A stretch of 64,000 bases of DNA, taken from the NCBI GenBank assembly GCA_900555635.1, contig USLU01000002.1, positions 62,001 through 126,000 of the forward strand. Direction: 5' to 3'. The translations under genes were made by a program, and so were the position numbers. The DNA is from an uncultured Bacteroides sp. (GTDB lineage Bacteria; Bacteroidota; Bacteroidia; Bacteroidales; Bacteroidaceae). Shown here one piece after another: positions 9,668-18,079 of this stretch. The stretch's first letter is position 1; each line of letters opens with the position of its first letter. Under the pieces are notes generated by a model. It was given only the letters and a program-made list of their open reading frames with translations, had not been told where the DNA came from and searched no databases.

Positions 9668-12600
9668 TTAAAATGCAAATTGAAAACCGAAAGTAAAAGT
9701 ACGCGGCATCGGAACCGTTACCGTACTGCTGATTTCAGAATACTCATTCCCAAAAGTATATAAATTCTGTGCTCCGATATAGGCACTTAAACTTTCCATA
9801 CCAAACTTCTTACATATACTTTTCGGGAAGTTATAACCAAGATTCAAATTACGAATACTCAGATAAGAAGCATCAATCAGCCAAAAATCAGAAAATTGTT
9901 GATTTTGTCCCGGGTCTCCTACTGCCACACGAGGATATTTTCCATTAGGATTCTTTATAGCATCGTATCTATCAAGAATATAATCCGCTTCCATATTCGG
10001 TTCTCCCCCAAACATATCTGTAGCATAACCACCATTCAACATGTTTTTCTCAATACCCTGAACTCCCTGAAGCAAAAGTTGAAGCGTGAAGTTTTTGTAG
10101 CTAACTGAACCTGCCAGACCATAATTCAAATCAGGAAATATCTTTCCAAACAATGTCCTATCAGCCGTATTTACTTTACCATCCGGCTTCCCGGTCAGAT
10201 TTCCGTCTTCATCATATCCATTGATATCCTTAAACCAGATATCGCCTATCTTCTTTCCCGCATAATGGGGATTATTATCCAAATCTTCCTGAGTACGAAT
10301 GATACCATTTGAAACATAACCGTAGAAACTTCCAATAGGATAGCCTTCTTTTATGCCAGAGGTCGTCAAATCACGTCCTTCCAAATCTATCACTTCATTG
10401 TGTACATGAGAAGCATTGAAATTAACGTCAAACTTCCAATCACCAATAGTACGCCTATATCCTATTTCAAAGTCAACACCTGTATTACGGATATGTCCGG
10501 CATTGATATACGGACTACCTGAAAGACCGACGGAGGTAGCAATAGGTTGATTGAACAATAAATTCTTCGTATCTTCAATATAAAAATCTACTACCATATA
10601 AAGAGAGTTCCTAAACAACGAAAAGTCAAAACCTATATTTTTCTTTTCAGTACTTTCCCATTTTAAATCCGTATTGACTGCATTCGCCGAAGTATATCCA
10701 GCAACTACTTTTTCATTAAAAACCGCGTTTTGCTGAGAAAGATAAACAGATGTCCCATAAGGATTGATACTTAATACGTTACCAACCGTACCCCAACTCA
10801 AACGAAGTTTCAGTTCATCCAACCAATCGAAAGCATCCATAAATTTTTCTTCGCCTATGCGCCAAGCAGCAGAAACAGAAGGGAATATACCATACTTTTC
10901 TTTTGCCAACCGCGATGAGCCATCCCGACGTAAGGTACCACTAAGATAATATTTATCTTTCAACGAATAGGCTATACGCCCGAATTGGGAGAGAAAGCTC
11001 CATTCGCTCCATGAATTACTATTCAGTGCCGTACTAGGATCACCGGCATTCAGGAATTTAATTTCATTACCCGGAGTATTTCCACGACTACCCATCAGGT
11101 CTTCAAAAGTTTGTTTCTCTACGGAATAACCTACCATTGCAGACAATGAATGAATCTGATTAAATGTCTTTTGATAATCCAGAATATAATCGGTAATCCA
11201 ATGAAATGTCTCAGCATTGGTTTTCGTCACTTTATTGACATTGCTACCTTCCATACCATACTTGGTTTCCATAGCACCAATAAAATCATTTGAATAGCGA
11301 TTCTTCCATTCACCACTTACGCGTGCAGTAAATTTCAATCCCTCTAGTATATCAACAGCCAAATAGAGGTTTCCATCAATCCCCTTATTACGTGTGGTTC
11401 TGTCTGAGTTGTTTAGCATCCACAATGGGCTGGGAGTTTTACTTTGTAAATATGTATTGGTGATTGTGGCAAAATCACCATCCGGACCATACATGGCGTT
11501 TAAAGGAGAATAACGAAAAGATGCTGCATACGTATCACGATAGTCAAAATCCCGCTGTGATGTTTGCTCAGAGGCATATAAATTGACCGAATGACCGAAT
11601 TTAATTCTAGCACCGATTTTATGATCGCTATTCAAACGTAAATTAAGACGATTATAACTCTGATCTTTAATTATACCTTCATTATACAGATAATTCAGTG
11701 AAACAAAATAATTAGAATTCTTGCTACCTCCGGTTATTGATAGATTATTATTAGTCAAGTAACCAGTCCGTTTCATCAAATCCGGCCAACAATTATCATT
11801 ACCTTTCACCTTTTCTAAGTCACTGTCTCCCCAAGGAACATCTTTTCCCCCATTTTTGTATGCTTCCGTAGCAATTTCAAGCCATTGTGCTGCATTCAGA
11901 TAGTTTAATTTCAAATTTCCCTCCTGCTGAAAGCTTTGCTCCGTTTTAAATGAAATAGTAGGTTTTTCATCCGATTTACCACGTCTTGTATTAATAACAA
12001 CGACCCCATTCGCTGCACGCGAACCATAAATTGCCACAGCCGAAGCATCTTTCAATACTGTGAATGTTTCAATATCTTGAGGATTAAGGTTGCTTATATT
12101 TTCAGAAATTGTTCCATCTATTACATAAATAGGTGAATTAGTTCCGTTAATGGATTGTGTACCGTGAACAAGTACATTATTATCGGCTCCCGGTTGTCCG
12201 GAACTTGGAGTAATCTGGAATCCGGGAATCCGTCCTTGTACAGATTGCAATATATTAGTTACCGGACCTTTTTGTATTTGCTCAGCATTAATTTGTGATA
12301 CAGCGCCAGTCAAGTCACGTTTACGCACAGTACCATAACCGATTACTACCAATTCTTCGAGAAGAGTAGAGTTTTCCTTTAATATAATAATCAATGGAGC
12401 ACCATCTTTCAGCTTTACTTCCTGATTATCATATCCTATATAAGAAACGTCCAATACAGAACCTAACTGAATATCATCAAAAGAAAACTTACCATCAATA
12501 TCGGAAATTACTCCGTTAGTAGTACCCTTTATTATAATATTAGCTCCTATAACAGGCTCACCATACACATCTTTCACTACACCGGTTATTTTTCTCGAAC

Positions 12601-12943
12601 TTTGTTTATTCGGTGCATCCGGATGTTTATCAGATATAACAATAGATTTAGGCGATACAATATCGTACTTTAGATTTCTATCTTTCAACACCAAATCAAG
12701 TATAAAAGGAACAGATACATTCAACTCTGAAATCGTAATATTCTTTTCAGAGTCTATTATGACATCACGATAAGAGAAACGGTAAGTGGTTTGTTTTTCG
12801 ATGACACTGAATACTTCACTTAATGAAACATTCTTTACTTTGACTGTTATGAGTTTTTCTTGTCCGCTGGCATTCATTGTACCAATGAGAAATAAAAACG
12901 ATAACAACGTAAGTAGTCTCAGTTTTTCATGTTTGTTGATCAT
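9668..12943 (-). CDS. SusC-like TonB-dependent transducer/receptor with N-terminal STN domain
   Basis: 1091 residues: signal peptide ending near MNASGQ, then a secretin/TonB N-terminal short domain (ITVKVKNVSLSEVFSVIEKQ ... YRFSYRD), a carboxypeptidase-D-like domain (GEPVIGANIIIKGT), plug (IYVIDGTISENI, VLKDASAVAIYGSRAANGV) and a 22-strand barrel ending in Phe (FGFQFAF). The extra STN domain is the mark of receptors that signal to a FecR anti-sigma factor, and fecR plus an ECF sigma gene lie immediately upstream. It therefore both imports the glycan and reports its presence. No TAnnTTTG box is visible in the 176 bp upstream, fitting an ECF-sigma-dependent promoter. Confidence 0.96.
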   Translation of the reverse strand: MINKHEKLRLLTLLSFLFLIGTMNASGQEKLITVKVKNVSLSEVFSVIEKQTTYRFSYRDVIIDSEKNITISELNVSVPFILDLVLKDRNLKYDIVSPKSIVISDKHPDAPNKQSSRKITGVVKDVYGEPVIGANIIIKGTTNGVISDIDGKFSFDDIQLGSVLDVSYIGYDNQEVKLKDGAPLIIILKENSTLLEELVVIGYGTVRKRDLTGAVSQINAEQIQKGPVTNILQSVQGRIPGFQITPSSGQPGADNNVLVHGTQSINGTNSPIYVIDGTISENISNLNPQDIETFTVLKDASAVAIYGSRAANGVVVINTRRGKSDEKPTISFKTEQSFQQEGNLKLNYLNAAQWLEIATEAYKNGGKDVPWGDSDLEKVKGNDNCWPDLMKRTGYLTNNNLSITGGSKNSNYFVSLNYLYNEGIIKDQSYNRLNLRLNSDHKIGARIKFGHSVNLYASEQTSQRDFDYRDTYAASFRYSPLNAMYGPDGDFATITNTYLQSKTPSPLWMLNNSDRTTRNKGIDGNLYLAVDILEGLKFTARVSGEWKNRYSNDFIGAMETKYGMEGSNVNKVTKTNAETFHWITDYILDYQKTFNQIHSLSAMVGYSVEKQTFEDLMGSRGNTPGNEIKFLNAGDPSTALNSNSWSEWSFLSQFGRIAYSLKDKYYLSGTLRRDGSSRLAKEKYGIFPSVSAAWRIGEEKFMDAFDWLDELKLRLSWGTVGNVLSINPYGTSVYLSQQNAVFNEKVVAGYTSANAVNTDLKWESTEKKNIGFDFSLFRNSLYMVVDFYIEDTKNLLFNQPIATSVGLSGSPYINAGHIRNTGVDFEIGYRRTIGDWKFDVNFNASHVHNEVIDLEGRDLTTSGIKEGYPIGSFYGYVSNGIIRTQEDLDNNPHYAGKKIGDIWFKDINGYDEDGNLTGKPDGKVNTADRTLFGKIFPDLNYGLAGSVSYKNFTLQLLLQGVQGIEKNMLNGGYATDMFGGEPNMEADYILDRYDAIKNPNGKYPRVAVGDPGQNQQFSDFWLIDASYLSIRNLNLGYNFPKSICKKFGMESLSAYIGAQNLYTFGNEYSEISSTVTVPMPRTFTFGFQFAF

Positions 12944-13083
12944 GGTTGTATCAATTTAAGATTAATAAAAAAGGTTTTTAATAGCTATTATCGTTAGTAT
13001 AGACAATGCTAATAAAAAATAGTACCGAGAAAAAATCATGTTCTATAACATAGAAACATATATAGAAACAACCATCGAATTAT

Positions 13084-13118
13084 AAAAAGTATGTGTTCTC
13101 CCCTTATTTAGCACATAC
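13084..13118 (-). terminator. Intrinsic terminator after fecR
   Basis: On the minus strand GTATGTG pairs with CACATAC and is followed at once by TTTTTATAA. It starts 2 bp after the FecR stop and separates the sigma/anti-sigma unit from the SusC unit. Confidence 0.65.
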
Positions 13119-13119
13119 G

Positions 13120-14091
13120 TTAATCAGTCAATAAAATTACATTCCCAGATATTTCTGCTTTGAGATGATAAGATTTTTCAATTACTTCAAGTACTTCGTT
13201 CAAATCAGTAGTAGGTAAAGTCCCGGTAAACTTGTCAGCCAGACAACTCTTACAATCTATCCTGAAAGTTATACTGTAATTTTCTTCTAAAACCTGAAGA
13301 ACGTCGGACAATGGAGTATTCCTGAATATCATATCACCTTGTCGCCAAGCAGATGATTTTTTAATATCTTTATCTTCAATAACAGTTATATTTCCAGTTG
13401 ATTGGTCAATAATCGCTTTTTGATTCTGATGGAGCACTACATTCTTACTGCTTTTGGTGGACTGCAACCACACACTTCCTTCTTCGAGTGCCAGCTCCGC
13501 CTTTCGAGAGCTTTCACGCACATAAAGATTAAATGTCGTACCCAATACTTTAACCTGCAAACCTTTAGAGTTTATAATAAATGGTACTTCTTTATTTTTA
13601 TAGACTTGAAAATATCCCTCGCCGTTGAAACTTATGTTTCTTTCTTTTCGGTTATAGGTCTTTGGAAGATAACTAAGTTTCGATTCCGAATTCAAAGAAA
13701 TGGTAGTACCATCAGGCAATGATACATTGGCACGTTCACCTTTACCTGTAGAAACAATCATCTCATCTGATGTTATCTGCCTATTCTCATTATAGAGATA
13801 TGCCGAAAGAATAATAAAAACCGGAAGTAAAATAGCAGCGGCAGTTTGTCCGAAACGAATTAGTTGGTATTTTATCGAGTGCTTTTTACCGATAGTCCTA
13901 TCAATATTGCTTTTCATTTTGTTTACCTTCTGATCCTCAACAAATGTGCAATCAATTTTCCCGTTCATCCATGATTGATACATTTGTTCGCCAAGTTCGT
14001 TGTCGGACATAGAGTTAACTTTGCTTCTTAGTTCCTGTAGCTCAGAAGGAGTTAATGCATCTTTTCTATATTTATTTTCTAAAGTATCCAT
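13120..14091 (-). CDS. FecR-family anti-sigma factor
   Basis: 323 residues: a cytoplasmic N-terminal helical part (LTPSELQELRSKV, ELGEQMYQSWM), one membrane segment about residues 83-105 (AAAILLPVFIILSAYLY), then a periplasmic FecR domain (STGKGERANVSLPDGTTISLNSESKLSY, GEGYFQVYKNKEVPFII, GTTFNLYVR) and a C-terminal DUF4974 domain (NTPLSDVLQVLEENYSITF). Such proteins hold the ECF sigma factor inactive until the STN domain of a liganded receptor contacts the periplasmic part. It follows the sigma gene by 54 bp and precedes the STN-bearing SusC, the standard layout of host-glycan PULs. Confidence 0.95.
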   Translation of the reverse strand: MDTLENKYRKDALTPSELQELRSKVNSMSDNELGEQMYQSWMNGKIDCTFVEDQKVNKMKSNIDRTIGKKHSIKYQLIRFGQTAAAILLPVFIILSAYLYNENRQITSDEMIVSTGKGERANVSLPDGTTISLNSESKLSYLPKTYNRKERNISFNGEGYFQVYKNKEVPFIINSKGLQVKVLGTTFNLYVRESSRKAELALEEGSVWLQSTKSSKNVVLHQNQKAIIDQSTGNITVIEDKDIKKSSAWRQGDMIFRNTPLSDVLQVLEENYSITFRIDCKSCLADKFTGTLPTTDLNEVLEVIEKSYHLKAEISGNVILLTD

Positions 14092-14145
14092 TCTATTTTA
14101 CTATAGTGACATTCTCAACACTAAAAAAGTACCGAAATATACTGC

Positions 14146-14727
14146 TTAATTAATAAATAGTAACAATATAATCCATAAAATTTTATTCAGTTTTTCCTTC
14201 AAAACTTTCAGTCCAAGTGAGATCTGATTCTTTACAGTTTGCTCGCTAAGAGAGAGTTTTTCGGCTATTTCTTTGTTGGATAACTGATGAATACGCGATA
14301 AGCTAATTACCTTCCGTTGGGTATCCGGAAGTGAGTCTATTGCTTTTTGAAATGCTTGCTTAAATTCATTATATTCCAAACGGGTATGCGCATCTTCGAC
14401 AGATAAAGTGTCTTTATAATCGATAAATTCCTCATAAACAGGATGATTGACCTTAGAACGGTAAGCATTGATTAATTGATGCTTAGCCATAATAAAAAGC
14501 AATGAGCGTAAGGTTTCATTCTGTCTGATTAAAGTGCGGTTCTGCCAAAGTTTCACAAAAACATCTTGCACAATTTCCTCAGATTCTTCAGGCGATTTAG
14601 TAAATTGAAGACAATAAGCATATAAGCGTTTGGAATACATCTGATATATGCTATCAAAGGCTTTACCAGATCCTAGTTTCAAAGCACTAATCAATCTTTC
14701 TTCAATGTTATCAATGTGTTTTTCCAA
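14146..14727 (-). CDS. ECF-type RNA polymerase sigma factor (PUL-associated), TTG start
   Basis: 193 residues with region 2 (GSGKAFDSIYQMYSKRLYAYCLQFTKSPEESEEIVQDVFVKLW) and region 4 (LPDTQRKVISLSRIHQLSNKEIAEKLSLSEQTVKNQI), the layout of Bacteroidetes ECF sigma factors. The start is a TTG at 14727; no in-frame ATG lies between it and the promoter, and the first internal Met comes only within region 2, so TTG is the likely true start and may keep translation low. The C-terminus carries an unusual short hydrophobic tail (ILWIILLLFIN). It should direct transcription of the SusC-SusD-GH2 genes when released by FecR. Confidence 0.94.
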   Translation of the reverse strand: MEKHIDNIEERLISALKLGSGKAFDSIYQMYSKRLYAYCLQFTKSPEESEEIVQDVFVKLWQNRTLIRQNETLRSLLFIMAKHQLINAYRSKVNHPVYEEFIDYKDTLSVEDAHTRLEYNEFKQAFQKAIDSLPDTQRKVISLSRIHQLSNKEIAEKLSLSEQTVKNQISLGLKVLKEKLNKILWIILLLFIN

Positions 14728-14761
14728 AATTATATTGCAATTTTGCAGATGATTTGAGCGG

Positions 14762-14769
14762 CAAATATA
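14762..14769 (-). promoter_or_regulatory. -7 promoter element for the ECF sigma gene
   Basis: TATATTTG on the minus strand, 34 bp upstream of the TTG start at 14727. It indicates that the sigma/FecR unit has a housekeeping promoter of its own, separate from the sialidase upstream. Confidence 0.5.
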
Positions 14770-14814
14770 GTTTATTTGTATTTCTAATCATACATTAGAC
14801 TGTTAAACTTCAAT

Positions 14815-16452
14815 CTAGTGAAATATATCTTTAACTATATCTTTCAATTTTACCACTTGAAAAGTCATTTGAGCCACACTGCTCTCATAGAGTATTCCCA
14901 CTGTCTCTTTATCTACCATCGACAAGCACGAATATCCCCAACTACCTTCTTCATCAAGCAGCACCTGATGCTCCGGCAACCAAGTTACACCATTATCTAA
15001 ACTTGCTTTTATAGTGATATATTTCCTGTCTTCTGTAGAATTCGGATTGGAAAATAACAGAATGTCCTTGCCCAAGCTATTATCAGCAGCTTTTACACAG
15101 ATAAGACTAGCCATGCAAACAGGTTCTTGCAATGCACTACGCGATGATACATGCTCTGTCCAGGTACGTCCCAAGTCTTTTGTAGTAGCCACAGCACGGC
15201 TACCCCCACGGTTATCACGCATATTCAGCATCAACACTCCGGGTTCTACTTCCGCAACCTGTGCTTCGGTAGTATTAGTACGGGCAAGGTTATGTAGTTT
15301 CCATGTCTTTCCTTGATCCCGGCTATACATAATTCCCGCATTCGGGATACGGGTAGAGTCAATGTATTGAATTGGAAAAACTAAAGTTCCATCATGCATT
15401 GTGATCCCTCGTCCGGGTCCTTGCAATAGGAAATACCAAGATGGATCTTTCACCTGCTCCGTGATATTTATAGGCTTTGACCAGGTTTTACCATCATCCG
15501 TACTTTTAGTCATAACCAACTGGGCGGTATGGTTCATGTCCATGCCGGGATGAGAACTTACCCAAGCCCGTTGATTACCCATGCCATGTGTCCACGCAGC
15601 AACCACCCAAATCGTATTTGTTTCAGTATCGACTAATATAGAAGGATCTCCTACTCCATTCTGTCCGGCAGGCAATCCGCCAGTTTCTCCAAAAGATAAA
15701 GGTAGCCGCATTTTCTCCCATGTCTGTCCCCCATCCGTACTTCGGCTTAGCCCTACATCCACATGTTCCTGCAAATCATAAGAATTATTGTAACGTACAT
15801 CATAGACACCCAGCAATGTACCTTTATTGGTCGTTACCAATCCGGGAATACGGAATGCAGAAACGCCATCATCTCCGGCGTGACGCACTCCTATGCCTAC
15901 ACGATGTTCTACCTTCTTTGGAGATACGACTTCAATAAGCGCTCGCTTACCATCCAATGAAGCCGATACGATCTCTGCAGACACCTTAGTGGTTAACGGT
16001 ACATCGCGATTCATTTGTATACTGACCCAAAAATAATTTACCCCTGGATATAACTTCTCAACTCCTTTCAACTCAATCTCCTTCTGCGGACAATCCACCT
16101 GAACTTTCAAGATAGAATAAGACGGATTGGCTTTTAAAGTTTTGCCGGGAGTAAACGCAGATAAATAAGATGTCGGTGCAAAGCGCTTTTTTCCATAATT
16201 TTGCAAAGCTTCCGTACCACCATAATAGAGTTTCACTGATTGTATCGTTTTCATATCAGTCTTTTCATCGAAACGCAACACTAAATTATCCAACGACTGA
16301 GCCTCTTTAGCTGTCAATTGCAAATAAAACAGAATATTATCCTGCCGTTCGACAAGAATAGGTATTTGAGCCTCTTTCACAAAAAGAGTGTCGGAAGCTT
16401 GAACGGATAATGTAGCGAGACTCAAAATAATAAAAGTAAAGAATGACTTCAT
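14815..16452 (-). CDS. nanH: GH33 exo-alpha-sialidase
   Basis: I start at ATG 16452, giving the signal peptide MKSFFTFIILSLATLSVQAS; a start at 16482 adds ten residues before it. About 545 residues. An N-terminal sialidase-associated beta domain comes first, then the six-bladed propeller with the FRIP motif (FRIPGLVTT, about residue 199) and at least four Asp boxes (STDGGQTW, STDDGKTW, SRDQGKTW, TKDLGRTW). The Arg-triad candidates are in FRIPGL and MRDNRGGSR, the nucleophile-partner Glu in AQVAEVEPG and the Tyr in WGYSCLS. It cleaves terminal sialic acid from host glycans. It lies directly upstream of the ECF sigma gene on the same strand, which supports a mucin or N-glycan target for the PUL. 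Confidence 0.94.
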   Translation of the reverse strand: MKSFFTFIILSLATLSVQASDTLFVKEAQIPILVERQDNILFYLQLTAKEAQSLDNLVLRFDEKTDMKTIQSVKLYYGGTEALQNYGKKRFAPTSYLSAFTPGKTLKANPSYSILKVQVDCPQKEIELKGVEKLYPGVNYFWVSIQMNRDVPLTTKVSAEIVSASLDGKRALIEVVSPKKVEHRVGIGVRHAGDDGVSAFRIPGLVTTNKGTLLGVYDVRYNNSYDLQEHVDVGLSRSTDGGQTWEKMRLPLSFGETGGLPAGQNGVGDPSILVDTETNTIWVVAAWTHGMGNQRAWVSSHPGMDMNHTAQLVMTKSTDDGKTWSKPINITEQVKDPSWYFLLQGPGRGITMHDGTLVFPIQYIDSTRIPNAGIMYSRDQGKTWKLHNLARTNTTEAQVAEVEPGVLMLNMRDNRGGSRAVATTKDLGRTWTEHVSSRSALQEPVCMASLICVKAADNSLGKDILLFSNPNSTEDRKYITIKASLDNGVTWLPEHQVLLDEEGSWGYSCLSMVDKETVGILYESSVAQMTFQVVKLKDIVKDIFH

Positions 16453-16479
16453 AGTGTAATTAGATTTGATTATCATCAG

Positions 16480-16487
16480 CAAAACTA
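16480..16487 (-). promoter_or_regulatory. Candidate -7 promoter element for the sialidase gene
   Basis: TAGTTTTG on the minus strand, 28 bp upstream of the ATG at 16452; no -33 box recognised. Confidence 0.35.
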
Positions 16488-16659
16488 CATAAAATAATTT
16501 GATTTATAAGCGCTACAACATCAATACTGCCAATTCTGTTGATAACTCAATCAGCATATTCAGCATCTGATTACTGCACACCATCATACTTTATCACTTG
16601 CCTAAGAAAACAGTCCATTGCTGCTAAGGAAAGTTTTCTTAATCGCAAGAGAAACTACA

Positions 16660-16743
16660 TTTCAAAGCTTGATTCTTACGTTTCAAGGCTTGAAATATAA
16701 AAATCAAAGCTTGAAATCTATATTTCACGCCCTGAAATATAGA
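16660..16743. repeat. Four-unit array of near-palindromes with exact 21-bp period
   Basis: Four consecutive 21-bp units start at 16660, 16681, 16702 and 16723. Each opens with a near-palindrome: TTTCAAAGCTTGA, TTTCAAGGCTTGAAA, AATCAAAGCTTGAAA, TTTCACGCCCTGAAA. Centres lie at about 16667, 16688, 16709 and 16730, two helical turns apart. The array is flanked by a longer-range inverted repeat, CTAAGGAAA (16624-16632) and TTTCCTTAG (16787-16795). It sits in the 489-bp divergent gap between the sialidase and pheS starts. Apart from this array and the two promoter boxes I see nothing else in the gap. Confidence 0.85.
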
Positions 16744-16889
16744 TTTACTAGTAAATAATGAATCTTTTGAACGCATAGAAAAAAAGTTTCCTTAGTAAAC
16801 AGAACTCCTTCAAATTCCCATATAATGAATAAATTCAGCATTTCCTTGAATATTATTCAGCGATTAGCGGCAAAACAATGATAAAATTG

Positions 16890-16897
16890 TATCTTTG
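16890..16897 (+). promoter_or_regulatory. -7 promoter element for pheS
   Basis: TATCTTTG, the preferred form of the Bacteroidetes -7 box, 45 bp upstream of the pheS ATG. Confidence 0.55.
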
Positions 16898-16941
16898 CAC
16901 CGCTTTTATGCATTAGTAGGAAATAAACAAAATGACAAGAT

Positions 16942-17961
16942 ATGATAGCTAAAATCGAACAACTTCTTGCTGAAGTTGAAGCACTGAAAGCTGCCAATGC
17001 AGAAGAGTTGGAAGCTCTTCGCATCAAATTCCTTAGTAAAAAAGGAGCCATCAACGACTTGATGGCGGACTTCCGTAATGTTGCAGCCGATCAAAAGAAA
17101 GAAGTCGGTATGAGACTGAATGAACTGAAAACCAAAGCACAAGAAAAGATTAATGCTTTGAAAGAACAGTTCGAGAGCCAAGACAATGGTTGTGACGATC
17201 TCGACCTGACACGTTCAGCTTATCCTATGGAACTGGGCACACGTCATCCCCTGACTATCGTAAAGAACGAAATTATCGATATATTTGCCCGTCTCGGTTT
17301 CAGTATTGCCGAAGGTCCGGAAATTGAGGATGACTGGCATGTGTTCTCTGCACTGAACTTTGCAGAAGATCACCCTGCCCGTGACATGCAAGATACTTTC
17401 TTTATTGAAGCACATCCCGATGTTGTACTGCGTACACACACCTCATCCGTTCAGACTCGTGCCATGGAAACTTCAGAACCTCCCATCCGCATTATCTGTC
17501 CGGGACGTGTATATCGTAACGAGGCCATCAGCTACCGCGCGCACTGTTTCTTCCACCAGGTAGAAGCGCTGTATGTTGACAAGGATGTTTCTTTCACCGA
17601 CTTGAAGCAAGTATTGCTGCTCTTCGCTAAAGAGATGTTCGGCAATGATACTAAGATTCGTTTGCGTCCTTCATACTTCCCGTTCACAGAGCCAAGCGCA
17701 GAAATGGACATTAGCTGCAATATCTGCGGTGGTAAAGGCTGTCCCTTCTGCAAACATACCGGATGGGTTGAAATCTTAGGCTGTGGTATGGTCGACCCGA
17801 ATGTACTGGAAAGTAACGGTATAGACAGTAAAGTTTATAGCGGTTATGCACTCGGCATGGGTATAGAGCGTATTACGAACTTAAAATACCAAGTAAAAGA
17901 CCTTCGTATGTTCTCTGAAAACGATACACGCTTCTTGAAAGAATTCGAGAGCGCATACTAA
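16942..17961 (+). CDS. pheS: Phenylalanine--tRNA ligase alpha subunit
   Basis: 339 residues, normal length for bacterial PheS. An N-terminal coiled coil (residues 1-85, IEQLLAEVEALKAANAEELEALR) binds tRNA-Phe; the class II catalytic core follows with GTRHPLTIVKNEI, the motif-2 region (RVYRNEAISYRAHCFFHQVEALYVD) and motif 3 (GYALGMGIERI). It makes Phe-tRNA in the cytoplasm as an alpha2beta2 enzyme; pheT is not in the window, so the subunits are encoded apart, as is usual in Bacteroides. A TATCTTTG promoter lies 45 bp upstream. A six-codon out-of-frame ORF at 16932-16952 overlaps the start, probably by chance. Confidence 0.98.
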   Translation: MIAKIEQLLAEVEALKAANAEELEALRIKFLSKKGAINDLMADFRNVAADQKKEVGMRLNELKTKAQEKINALKEQFESQDNGCDDLDLTRSAYPMELGTRHPLTIVKNEIIDIFARLGFSIAEGPEIEDDWHVFSALNFAEDHPARDMQDTFFIEAHPDVVLRTHTSSVQTRAMETSEPPIRIICPGRVYRNEAISYRAHCFFHQVEALYVDKDVSFTDLKQVLLLFAKEMFGNDTKIRLRPSYFPFTEPSAEMDISCNICGGKGCPFCKHTGWVEILGCGMVDPNVLESNGIDSKVYSGYALGMGIERITNLKYQVKDLRMFSENDTRFLKEFESAY

Positions 17962-17968
17962 AATAGTA

Positions 17969-18071
17969 ATTAGTGATTAACGATTAGTGATTAGCAGGCT
18001 GCGCATTCTCAGCATACTATTAATCACTAATCGTTTATCATTAATCACTAATCACTAATCGTTAATCACTA
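17969..18071. repeat. Long inverted repeat built from TAGTGATTA words
   Basis: Arms at 17971-17993 and 18049-18071 are perfect reverse complements over 23 bp. The 55-bp centre holds further partial copies of the same words (AATCACTAATCG, TTAATCACTA). The element fills the gap between pheS and the MFS gene, ending 8 bp before the latter's ATG. A 13-bp piece of it (ATAGTAATTAGTG, 17963-17975) recurs exactly at 26342-26354 beside maf, pointing to a dispersed repeat family. Confidence 0.85.
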
Positions 18072-18079
18072 TTTTCGTT

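Noticed and set aside
14815..16452. Sialidase as first gene of a single operon with the sigma factor
   Set aside because: The 87-bp gap contains a separate TATATTTG box for the sigma gene. Read-through is possible but a single operon is not shown.
16932..16952. Six-codon upstream ORF overlapping the pheS start as a possible leader peptide
   Set aside because: It has no Phe codons and no attenuator hairpin is seen between it and pheS, so attenuation control is not supported.
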